In this document: positions 57,226 through 64,000 of the stretch, piece after piece | How positions within the stretch are numbered: position 1 is the stretch's first letter | Layout of the letters: the number at the start of each line of letters is the position of its first letter | From: Gammaproteobacteria bacterium | GTDB lineage: Bacteria; Pseudomonadota; Gammaproteobacteria; DSM-16500 | Length of the DNA stretch: 64,000 bases | NCBI GenBank assembly: GCA_021324305.1 | Contig: JAJPJI010000008.1 | Coordinates: 1 to 64,000 of the forward strand | Reading direction: 5' to 3' | Made by a program: the position numbers and the translations under genes | The notes under the pieces: generated by a model | The model's database searches: none | What the model was told of the DNA's origin: nothing | The model's input: the letters and a program-made list of their open reading frames with translations, nothing else

Positions 57226-57570
57226 TTACTTCTTTGTCGGTATCTCAACCGGCAATGCAGGTGACTGCACCGGTGATTTGTTTATCGTGCCAGCTGGCGC
57301 CGGAAGCACAGGCAGTGAAAGTACCTTTTCCTGCTTATAGGCATGTACAGCCACATAATTGAGACCGATACTCGTTGCAAAAAACACAACAACCAGGCTG
57401 ATCGTCACCCGGAACAGGAATGAACCTGATCCACGGCTACCAAAGACTGTCTGCGATGCACCGCTGCCAAATGCAGCCCCCATCGTCGCACCTTTGCCCT
57501 GCTGTACAAGCACCAATGCAATGATGCACACAGCGGCAAACACATGTATAAGCAATATAAACTGGTACAT
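57226..57570 (-). CDS. secG: Protein-export membrane protein SecG
   Basis: 114-residue two-helix subunit of SecYEG. The first helix is followed by ALVLVQQGKGATMGAAFGSG and the conserved FGSRGSGSFLFR, then the second helix. The C-terminal 35 residues are Pro/Val-rich and periplasmic, as is common in SecG. Between tpiA and tRNA-Leu on the same strand. Confidence 0.94.
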   Translation of the reverse strand: MYQFILLIHVFAAVCIIALVLVQQGKGATMGAAFGSGASQTVFGSRGSGSFLFRVTISLVVVFFATSIGLNYVAVHAYKQEKVLSLPVLPAPAGTINKSPVQSPALPVEIPTKK

Positions 57571-57634
57571 TATGTCATTTTCCTCTCGCCTTCCCCCAAC
57601 AAGTCCGCTGAGCAGAAGGAGATCATCTCTTTCT

Positions 57635-58411
57635 CTATTTTATGGCCGCTGTTGGTTCCCGGCTGGCTGCAGCACAAATTGCCAGGAAACTGCCAGCATC
57701 CAGAGACGCCCCGCCAATCAGGCCGCCATCAATATCGGGTTTGGCCAGCAATGACGCCGCATTATCCGGCTTCATACTGCCGCCGTACAGTATACGAATT
57801 GTTTTAGCTATATCAACATTATTTTGCGTGATCAGGTCACGAATATAGGCATGCACTTCCTGGGCCTGCTCTGGAGTGGCAGTTAACCCGGTTCCAATAG
57901 CCCAGACAGGTTCATAAGCAATCACTGCCTGCGCAAAAGCCGAAATTCCAGCAAACGCGATGACTGATTCCAGCTGTTCCCGCACCACGGCCTCGGTTTC
58001 CCCGTTTTCCCGCTGCGCCCGGGTCTCCCCAACGCACAGGATCGGTTTCAGTCCTGCATCGAGAGCAGCCTTGAATTTTGCTGCCAGCAACGGCAAATCT
58101 TCGCGGAAAATTGTGCGCCTTTCCGAATGCCCGATCAGCACATACTGACAACCAAGCTCTTTCAGCATGGGACCGGATACTTCACCTGTATAGGCACCCT
58201 GTGTGCCAAGATAGAGATTTTGCGCACCCCACATGACAGGCGTATGAGATAAAAGGTCATGCACGAGAGCAAGATGAACAAAGACAGGCAGGACAAGAAT
58301 ATCAATATCTGTATAGGCACCAGCGCCCTGTTTGATGTTATCAACAAGACTTTTTACCTGGCTCAGGGAACCATGCATTTTCCAGTTGCCAGCTATCAAT
58401 GATTTGCGCAC
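57635..58411 (-). CDS. tpiA: Triosephosphate isomerase
   Basis: Interconverts dihydroxyacetone phosphate and glyceraldehyde 3-phosphate. 258 residues with substrate Lys in AGNWKMHGS, catalytic His in LIGHSERRTIF, catalytic Glu in AYEPVWAIGTGLTATPEQA and the phosphate loop LYGGSMKPDNAASLL. The start is GTG 58411: ATG is absent and the N-terminus MRKSLIAGNWK fits the family. A hairpin with a six-T tract ends right at this start codon, and the AGAGG that could serve as ribosome-binding site lies in its 3' arm. Confidence 0.95.
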   Translation of the reverse strand: MRKSLIAGNWKMHGSLSQVKSLVDNIKQGAGAYTDIDILVLPVFVHLALVHDLLSHTPVMWGAQNLYLGTQGAYTGEVSGPMLKELGCQYVLIGHSERRTIFREDLPLLAAKFKAALDAGLKPILCVGETRAQRENGETEAVVREQLESVIAFAGISAFAQAVIAYEPVWAIGTGLTATPEQAQEVHAYIRDLITQNNVDIAKTIRILYGGSMKPDNAASLLAKPDIDGGLIGGASLDAGSFLAICAAASREPTAAIK

Positions 58412-58449
58412 AAAAAACCGCCTCTCGTCATCTCGATCAGGAAGGCGGT
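58412..58449 (-). promoter_or_regulatory. Terminator-like hairpin abutting the tpiA start codon
   Basis: On the minus strand ACCGCCT (58449-58443) pairs with AGGCGGT (58423-58417) and is followed by a six-T tract (58417-58412) touching the GTG of tpiA. It can end transcription from the upstream gene (stop 58520), and it would hide the tpiA ribosome-binding site AGAGG. A possible -10 (TATAAA, 58458-58453) lies just upstream. A transcript from it would start inside the 5' arm and escape the hairpin. Confidence 0.6.
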
Positions 58450-58519
58450 GATTTTATACGAATAGATTAAAGTGACGCAATAACTTCAGACAAGTCAGGA
58501 CAGACTAGCCAACGTCTGC

Positions 58520-59923
58520 TTACATAGTACGCTGCGCCCGATTTTGCTGTCTTGCCTGGGCTTGTTCCTTTTTCTGCTTGTATATTTCAGGCTTGCTGAG
58601 TTCTTCATGTGACTCTTTCAATTTGCCAACCACTCCTTTTTGCTTTTGCACCTTCTCAAGCAATTCATCTACCTTTGTAATCTGGCTTTCAATTTTCTTT
58701 TTATCCGCCTCTGCCGGTGGATTCGGATTTCTGTCTCGCAGAGCTACCAACTGCTGCTTGCGCTGCGTTAACAGTTCTTCTTTTTTAGTCAGACTTGCTT
58801 CCATTTTATCCAACACTCTCTTCTGTTTGTCTTTATTCAGTGAGAAGAAATGCTCCAGTCCATCAATAGCCTTGCCTGGATCCTGCGCAAAACCGTCAGA
58901 TTTTCCTTGAAGGCGCTTCTTGAAATCCTCTTTTTCAGATTTGGAATAGAAAAACTTGTCGTGATTCAGAGTCAAAAAATCTGACATGTGCTGCAGTTTT
59001 TCTGGTTCGTTAAGCATGTCATACATAGAATCCATCACACCCTGCATGCCGCTTTCTGCAATCGCTTCATTATCCAGCAATCCTTTTTCAATTTTCTCTA
59101 TCTCTTCCTTACTAGTGTCCAAACCAGCTTCATTTTGAAGGTTAGTGATATTCTGCGGATGTTTATCGGTATCATCCAGATTCGCTGCATACTTTCCTAA
59201 TGCGCCGTCATCTCTCAAGCCAAGATAGACCTTGTCTTTCATGCGATGCACTTCCATGTCTCTCTGCTTCTGGAGAATAATATCCTGCTGTTCTTTGGGA
59301 AGTGAGGCGATGAATTTTTTCGTATTGGGACCGAATTTAAAAGCCAGGCCTTTTTCGTTTGCGACCCGCATCGCCAGTAATAATTCTTCCATGTATAATT
59401 CTTTGGTATATCTGTGATCGTGCGGAATACCATTTGCTCCTGGGCCCATATCATATTCCACTGACGGCGCACGTAGTTTACCCTTGATGAAATCCATTTG
59501 CGCCTGCATGCCTGCGTAAACATGCTCACGGTATTCCTCCATCGTAAATTTTTGCTTTGGCGGCAAGGAAGGTGAAAAACGTACTCCGCTGGCATCATAA
59601 ATGATGTTATGGGATTTCAATTCAGGGTGAGAGTAAATACCATACGGCGTCTTTAAATCCTCATCACTTTCCGTTTCAATTCGGCCTCCCGTACCTGAAT
59701 CTCGCGCCTCTTCACGTATTCTTTCGTTGGCTTTTCTTTCTTCTTCTGGATCATCATAATGCTTGATTCTCCAGGCAACGGGTTTGTATTTACAGAATCT
59801 GGAGTATAAATCATGGTACGCGCGATTCATGCCCATTTCATCAAGGCGCTGCTTCTGCTCTCGTGCTTTTTTCTGTTCTTCAGTTTCTTTAGGGCCGCCG
59901 CCCATGAGATCTTGCAAGCTCAT
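58520..59923 (-). CDS. Charged coiled-coil hypothetical protein (effector candidate)
   Basis: 467 residues, AAGGA eight bases before the ATG. No signal peptide or membrane helix. N-terminal Glu/Lys-rich coil (10-35); a middle region with IIYDASGVRFSPSLPPKQKF, EYDMGPGANGIPHDHRYTKE and FKFGPNTKKFIASLPKEQQ; and a C-terminal coiled coil (about 370-467) ending in a Gln/Arg-rich tail. The middle block looks like a structured domain but no family is recognised. Composition resembles secreted effectors of Legionellales; this is inference only. Confidence 0.62.
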   Translation of the reverse strand: MSLQDLMGGGPKETEEQKKAREQKQRLDEMGMNRAYHDLYSRFCKYKPVAWRIKHYDDPEEERKANERIREEARDSGTGGRIETESDEDLKTPYGIYSHPELKSHNIIYDASGVRFSPSLPPKQKFTMEEYREHVYAGMQAQMDFIKGKLRAPSVEYDMGPGANGIPHDHRYTKELYMEELLLAMRVANEKGLAFKFGPNTKKFIASLPKEQQDIILQKQRDMEVHRMKDKVYLGLRDDGALGKYAANLDDTDKHPQNITNLQNEAGLDTSKEEIEKIEKGLLDNEAIAESGMQGVMDSMYDMLNEPEKLQHMSDFLTLNHDKFFYSKSEKEDFKKRLQGKSDGFAQDPGKAIDGLEHFFSLNKDKQKRVLDKMEASLTKKEELLTQRKQQLVALRDRNPNPPAEADKKKIESQITKVDELLEKVQKQKGVVGKLKESHEELSKPEIYKQKKEQAQARQQNRAQRTM

Positions 59924-60066
59924 TATCGTTATCCTTCAAGGTAGTTATTTTGGATAAATTAATTATAGTTGAGATTTCTTACCTAATTATTATCCCTATT
60001 AAATTCTGTAATTTAGTTTATATCCATAGAGTTGGCGATCAGCTCATATCCAGTATTCCTAATATC

Positions 60067-60894
60067 TTAATCCATGCCTAATTGCGTATATGTAGCCTTG
60101 ACCGAGTAAAGCCTAAGATCCTCTGGAGATGGTTGATAATTAATAATTTCCAGGTGTTTCCCGTGGATATCGCCCAATTGCTGGAATTCAACCCAGGCAG
60201 CCCGGGTAAACTTGTCGAGGCCAGCCATTTCTATCGTCCAGCCACGTTTATAAATCTCTCGCGCCAGCGCTTTTGCGGTCTGCAAACCATCTGCCATAGT
60301 CCGCTCCCGTGAAAACAAGTCCTTGGGCGCCATCACCAGACTGGACCCTCTGTCGAAGATATTGTAATGCTCGCTGACACCTTCCAGCGTCAAAAGCTTT
60401 TTTTCGCTAGGCGGATCAAGGTTAAACGCATCCCAGATTGTCAGGGTTCCCCAGCGTTCAAGAAGATAATACACATCCAGTTTAGTGATTGGTAATTCGA
60501 GTATTTCACTTAGCTCCGGAATCGGCAATTGCTGTTGCAGCGCATCCCATACCTGAGCTTTTAATTTTTCGAGATAATCGGCTTCGCGGTTGACGAGACT
60601 TGGCTTGATGGTCACGGCAAACGTTGTTGTAACCTTGCCTGCGTCATTTTCAGCCGTAACCATGACTTCATACACACCTTGGGTGCCTTTGGCTGGAATG
60701 CCGGTCACGATGCCATCACCTGTGCAAATCATACCTTTTGGAAACGGCTTGCCGTCTGTTAATTCTGCGCTAAAGCGGGGCGGCTGACTGCCCTCTGGCG
60801 CCTGAATAAAATTCTTCAGATCAAACGGCCCGTAAGAAGCCAATTCATTAATGGTTTGCGGTGGGACGGGTTTGACTAAAACAGGCTTTGCCAT
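60067..60894 (-). CDS. Hypothetical protein with N-terminal Ig-like (cadherin/He_PIG-type) domain
   Basis: 275 residues with AAGG seven bases before the ATG. Residues 1-98 look like a putative-Ig/He_PIG domain: FSAELTDGKPFPKGMICTGD, GIVTGIPAKGTQGVYEVMVT and TTTFAVTIKP. Residues 105-275 are mostly helical: LPIPELSEILELPITKLDVY, YLLERWGTLTIWDAFNLDPP and GWTIEMAGLDKFTRAAWVEF. Such Ig domains are usually extracytoplasmic, yet there is no signal peptide or membrane helix. It starts 33 bases after feoC on the same strand and may be co-transcribed or have its own promoter. Function unknown. Confidence 0.66.
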   Translation of the reverse strand: MAKPVLVKPVPPQTINELASYGPFDLKNFIQAPEGSQPPRFSAELTDGKPFPKGMICTGDGIVTGIPAKGTQGVYEVMVTAENDAGKVTTTFAVTIKPSLVNREADYLEKLKAQVWDALQQQLPIPELSEILELPITKLDVYYLLERWGTLTIWDAFNLDPPSEKKLLTLEGVSEHYNIFDRGSSLVMAPKDLFSRERTMADGLQTAKALAREIYKRGWTIEMAGLDKFTRAAWVEFQQLGDIHGKHLEIINYQPSPEDLRLYSVKATYTQLGMD

Positions 60895-60927
60895 AGTAAT
60901 ACCTTAAAATAAACTCCATATATGATT

Positions 60928-61173
60928 TTAAAGTATAGCTAATCCTGCCGTTCCGTCCACCCATTCATAAATTTCAGTCACTTGCGAGGGACATTTAAAA
61001 CACCGGCTGCCACAGGCAGGCGTTTTCATACACTGGCGAATCCGCCCTTTTCGTATCCAGTGCTGCAGCATACAGCGCACAGTTTCAGGATCCGACTTGA
61101 ACAAGCTGCAAAGACTGCCTAATGTTGCCATTCTGACTTTCATCATGTGCTGCTTGATATCAATCAGGCTCAT
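60928..61173 (-). CDS. feoC: FeoC-like regulatory protein
   Basis: 81 residues. An N-terminal winged-helix-like part (MSLIDIKQHMMKVRMATLGS, then WIRKGRIRQ) is followed by the Cys cluster QCMKTPACGSRCFKC, which has the four-cysteine pattern proposed to hold an Fe-S cluster in FeoC. The family modulates FeoB activity or stability. The ATG overlaps the feoB stop (ATGA) and sets the start; the ORF otherwise runs into feoB. Third gene of feoABC. Confidence 0.82.
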   Translation of the reverse strand: MSLIDIKQHMMKVRMATLGSLCSLFKSDPETVRCMLQHWIRKGRIRQCMKTPACGSRCFKCPSQVTEIYEWVDGTAGLAIL

Positions 61174-63653
61174 ACACACTCCCGCATACCAGTATTGACC
61201 GGCATGATCATTTGACGTTCGCGTCCGGCATACCATCTGATGAAGGCAATAACAGCTAAAAACAGGCTGATGATGGCAGCAATCCACAGGGATGACTGCA
61301 ACGGATGCCTGGACCAGGTGGCTGCCTGGTAAAAGGTAACCGCTGTGCCATAGGCGACTCCCGTCATCCAGCATGCGGAGAATATCGACCAGCCGCGATG
61401 CAGTTCACGCATCATGACAGCCATTGTCGAAATACAGGGAAAATACAGCAGTACGAATAAAAGATAGGCAAATGCGCCCGTCTGGCCGTCAAAACGCTGA
61501 TACATCAAGCCATAGACACCCTGGTTGACTGCACTAATGGGCGCTTGCGCGAGCACCGGATTACCGAATGCGCTGCCGAGCTGGCCAAGGTTTTGCGGGA
61601 TAGACTGCCATGCCTGCGAAAGGCCTGCCCATAAATCGAATGCGGCGGCACCGCCGCTGCCAGCGAAATGTCCGACCTGGGAATATAAGGTATTCAGGGT
61701 TCCGACCACGACTTCCTTCGCCAGCACGCCTGTTACCAGGCCGACTGTCGCCGGCCAGTTATTGGCATGAATGCCCATAGGTGCAAACAAGGGTGTGGCC
61801 CATTGACCGACCATGGAAAGAAGTGAATGCGTACCGCCTTCACCGGTATTCATTGTGCCATCCATATTCAGTGCATTCAGCGCGCCTATCAGGACACAAA
61901 TGGGCACAATCAGTTTGCCAGCACGGAACACAAACCCGCGCAGGCGCTGCCAGGCATGCAGCAATAATGTTTTGATATGCGGGACATGATAATGCGGCAA
62001 TTCCATGACCAGCGGCGAAGGCTCGCCCTTGAGAACCGTTGTGCGCAGGAGAAAACCCGTCAGCACCGCCATGGCAATGCCGATAATGTATAACGCGAAG
62101 ACAACATTCTGTCCGCCGCGCGGAAAAAATGCCGTCGTAAAGACAGCAAAAATAGCAAGCCGTGCGCCGCAGGACATAAATGGCGTCATCATGATGGTAA
62201 GAATACGGTCACGCCGGTTTTCTAGCGTACGTGCACCCATCACTGCAGGGACATTGCAGCCAAACCCCACAATCATGGGCACAAATGCCTTGCCAGGCAA
62301 ACCCAATGCGCGCATGAAGCGGTCAATCACAAACGCAGCACGGGCCATATAACCGGAATCTTCGAGCAGGGCGAGGAATAAAAACATGGAGCCGATGACT
62401 GGAATAAAAGTAATTGTTGTATTGATGCCCTTGCCTATACCATTCGCGAGCAAGGCCGTGAGCCATGCCGGCGCGCCCAGCTGTTCCAGCAGGGCGGCAA
62501 GGCCGTCAACAAAAATAGTCTGACTGCCAATATCAAAAAAATCCTGAAATGCACCACCGATATTGATCGCAAATACAAACAGCAAGTACATCATGGCAAG
62601 AAAAACAGGTATGCCAAGGAAACGGTTCAGGACAATATTGTCAATACGCGCTGTCCAGGTTGATTGCACTTGCGCAGACCGTGATACGCATTGTTGTAAC
62701 AGCTGATTGATATAGCGGTAGCGTGAATCAGCCAGCAGGATATCGGCGTCTTCACCTGATTCCTTGCGGATAAGCGCTTGCTGCTCACTCACCTGCTGCA
62801 GTATTTCTGCCGGCACAAGCTGACGGACTTGCTGGTCATCTTCGAGCAGACGCATGGCCAGCCATAGCGGAGACACTGTCGATTGACGGCCGCCTTGTGA
62901 TTTGACTTCAAGAATATCATTGACTGGTTTGACAGCAGGATCCACACTGGATCCTGCGCATAAAGCGCGGGATGATGAGGAAGCACCAGACACCGCTTCA
63001 GCCACTCCGGCTTGCGACAGCCTGTTCGCCAAAACCGCTATACTTTGCTCCACCGCTGCAGGATAAACCCACGGCTTTGATCTAACCGGCGCCGGCTTGA
63101 AACAGGCGATAACCCGCTTTAATTCCGTGATACCGCCGCCGCGGTTCGCTTCGAGCGCCACCACGGGACAGCCTAATTCCCGGGATAGCTGATCAACATT
63201 AATCCGGATGTTCTGCACGCGGGCCACATCCATCATGTTAAGCGCGAGAATCAGGGGCACGCCCATTTCAAGCAGTTGTGTGGTGAGATACAAATGCCGC
63301 TCCAGATTGCTGGCGTCCACGATATTGATGATCACATCAGATTGCTGCTGCAGAATGAATTCACTCGCAATACGCTCATCAATCGCCGATGCAGCTGATG
63401 AAAGCGTCAGTGAATAGACACCGGGAAGGTCAACGACTTCAACCATGGTTCCCATATGAACAAAAAAACCGCTTTTACGTTCGACCGTAACGCCCGGCCA
63501 GTTGCCTACATGCTGCCGCGCTCCCGTCAGCGCATTAAACAAGGTGGTTTTGCCACAGTTGGGATTGCCAACCATGGCGATGGATACAGATGATTTTGCT
63601 GTCATGACAGCATCATGACAGTTTGGACCGGACGTGTGACAGCATGATTTCAT
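61170..63653 (-). CDS. feoB: Ferrous iron transport protein B
   Basis: 827-residue GTP-gated inner-membrane Fe(II) importer. N-terminal G domain: SIAMVGNPNCGKTTLFNALT (G1), VEVVDLPGVYSL (G3) and ALNMMDVA (G4). A GDI-like helical domain (to about 330) precedes the gate helices with GFGCNVPAVMGARTLE and MTPFMSCGARLAIFAVF. The start gives an unusual Cys-rich leader MKSCCHTSGPNCHDAV; a second ATG (MTAKSSVS) would remove it. Two bases after feoA, overlapping feoC. Confidence 0.95.
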   Translation of the reverse strand: MKSCCHTSGPNCHDAVMTAKSSVSIAMVGNPNCGKTTLFNALTGARQHVGNWPGVTVERKSGFFVHMGTMVEVVDLPGVYSLTLSSAASAIDERIASEFILQQQSDVIINIVDASNLERHLYLTTQLLEMGVPLILALNMMDVARVQNIRINVDQLSRELGCPVVALEANRGGGITELKRVIACFKPAPVRSKPWVYPAAVEQSIAVLANRLSQAGVAEAVSGASSSSRALCAGSSVDPAVKPVNDILEVKSQGGRQSTVSPLWLAMRLLEDDQQVRQLVPAEILQQVSEQQALIRKESGEDADILLADSRYRYINQLLQQCVSRSAQVQSTWTARIDNIVLNRFLGIPVFLAMMYLLFVFAINIGGAFQDFFDIGSQTIFVDGLAALLEQLGAPAWLTALLANGIGKGINTTITFIPVIGSMFLFLALLEDSGYMARAAFVIDRFMRALGLPGKAFVPMIVGFGCNVPAVMGARTLENRRDRILTIMMTPFMSCGARLAIFAVFTTAFFPRGGQNVVFALYIIGIAMAVLTGFLLRTTVLKGEPSPLVMELPHYHVPHIKTLLLHAWQRLRGFVFRAGKLIVPICVLIGALNALNMDGTMNTGEGGTHSLLSMVGQWATPLFAPMGIHANNWPATVGLVTGVLAKEVVVGTLNTLYSQVGHFAGSGGAAAFDLWAGLSQAWQSIPQNLGQLGSAFGNPVLAQAPISAVNQGVYGLMYQRFDGQTGAFAYLLFVLLYFPCISTMAVMMRELHRGWSIFSACWMTGVAYGTAVTFYQAATWSRHPLQSSLWIAAIISLFLAVIAFIRWYAGRERQMIMPVNTGMRECV

Positions 63654-63655
63654 GG

Positions 63656-63883
63656 TTATGCTTCTTCTATCTGCAGAATATCGGCTTCATGTTTGCGCAG
63701 GCTTAATGCAAATCCCCGCACCAGAATTTCGACCGGATCTCCCAGCGGAGCAATACGCGACACCGTAAATTCCGTTCCCGGAAGCAACCCCATGGAAATG
63801 AGACGCTGACGATAGACTTTATCGCCGCCCGCGAGAGAGACAATGCGCGCTTTGTGACCAATCCTGAGATCGCTGAAATGCAT
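63656..63883 (-). CDS. feoA: Ferrous iron transport protein A
   Basis: 75-residue SH3-like cytosolic partner of FeoB, with LRIGHKARIV, YRQRLISMGLLPGTEFTVSR and EILVRGFALSLRKHEADIL. First gene of feoABC, with AAAGG eight bases before the ATG. No Fur-box-like palindrome was recognised upstream to the window end. Confidence 0.93.
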   Translation of the reverse strand: MHFSDLRIGHKARIVSLAGGDKVYRQRLISMGLLPGTEFTVSRIAPLGDPVEILVRGFALSLRKHEADILQIEEA

Positions 63884-63913
63884 TTTTTTGACCTTTTTTT
63901 TTGACCTTCTTTG

Positions 63914-63919
63914 ATTATA
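63914..63919 (-). promoter_or_regulatory. Candidate feoA -10 element
   Basis: Minus-strand TATAAT 30 bases before the feoA ATG; no good -35 at 17 bases. The leader between it and feoA contains two copies of AAGGTCAAAAA (63885-63895 and 63898-63908). Confidence 0.4.
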
Positions 63920-64000
63920 AAGGACGTCGCCCCGCCCTGGATTTGATCCGGCGCTGACCGCGGGAATCCGTGTTACCGGCCGAGAATTCTATAAACTCTC

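Noticed and set aside
63884-64000. Fur box or other iron operator before feoA
   Set aside because: Searched for GATAATGATAATC-like palindromes; none seen in the 117 bases available.
1-64000. CRISPR arrays, insertion sequences, integrases, rRNA
   Set aside because: No regularly spaced repeats, transposase-like ORFs, terminal repeats or rRNA segments were seen.

Overview
The window looks like one chromosomal stretch of a gammaproteobacterium. Housekeeping genes occur in typical gammaproteobacterial blocks: suhB/trmJ/iscS, queA/yajC/secD/secF, tpiA-secG-tRNA-Leu-nuoA..N and feoABC. Scattered between them are long, charged, lineage-specific proteins, a LuxR-type regulator with a single C-terminal HTH, and small secreted proteins. 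That mix fits the Legionellales (Legionella/Coxiella/Aquicella type), but this is inference: no 16S gene or Dot/Icm gene is in the window.

Bases 1-18400: a cysteine desulfurase (cut by the window start), trmJ and suhB keep the ancestral strands, but surface-glycan genes are packed between them. These are a UDP-galactopyranose-mutase-like flavoenzyme, three multi-pass GT-C-like proteins (two of them tandem paralogues), four GT-2 enzymes (two with membrane tails, two soluble tandem paralogues), a GT-1-like transferase, a UDP-glucuronate decarboxylase (UDP-xylose source), and a beta-barrel protein whose signal peptide lies inside the ORF.

Bases 18400-35100: accessory and metabolic genes. They include a 64-aa protein, OsmC, a zinc alcohol dehydrogenase, a membrane protein with kinase-like motifs, a secreted protein plus a Ser/Gly/Tyr-repeat lipoprotein, a P-type ATPase, a repeat-containing charged protein, a Pat-type acyl-CoA synthetase/acetyltransferase, an ABC exporter (HlyD-ATPase-permease), a barrel remnant, and a divergent NTF2-like/LuxR pair.

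Bases 35100-42300: secF, secD, yajC and queA. A metallophosphatase gene lies on the opposite strand where tgt usually sits. Two unlisted-size small genes (51 and 68 aa) follow.

Bases 42300-58450: a complete 14-gene complex I operon (nuoA to nuoN, with nuoC and nuoD separate), preceded by tRNA-Leu(GAG), secG and tpiA. A terminator-like hairpin abuts the tpiA start codon.

Bases 58500-64000: two uncharacterised proteins (a coiled-coil protein and an Ig-like-domain protein without a signal peptide), then feoC-feoB-feoA.

No insertion sequence, integrase, CRISPR array or rRNA was seen. No stretch over 300 bases lacks a gene.
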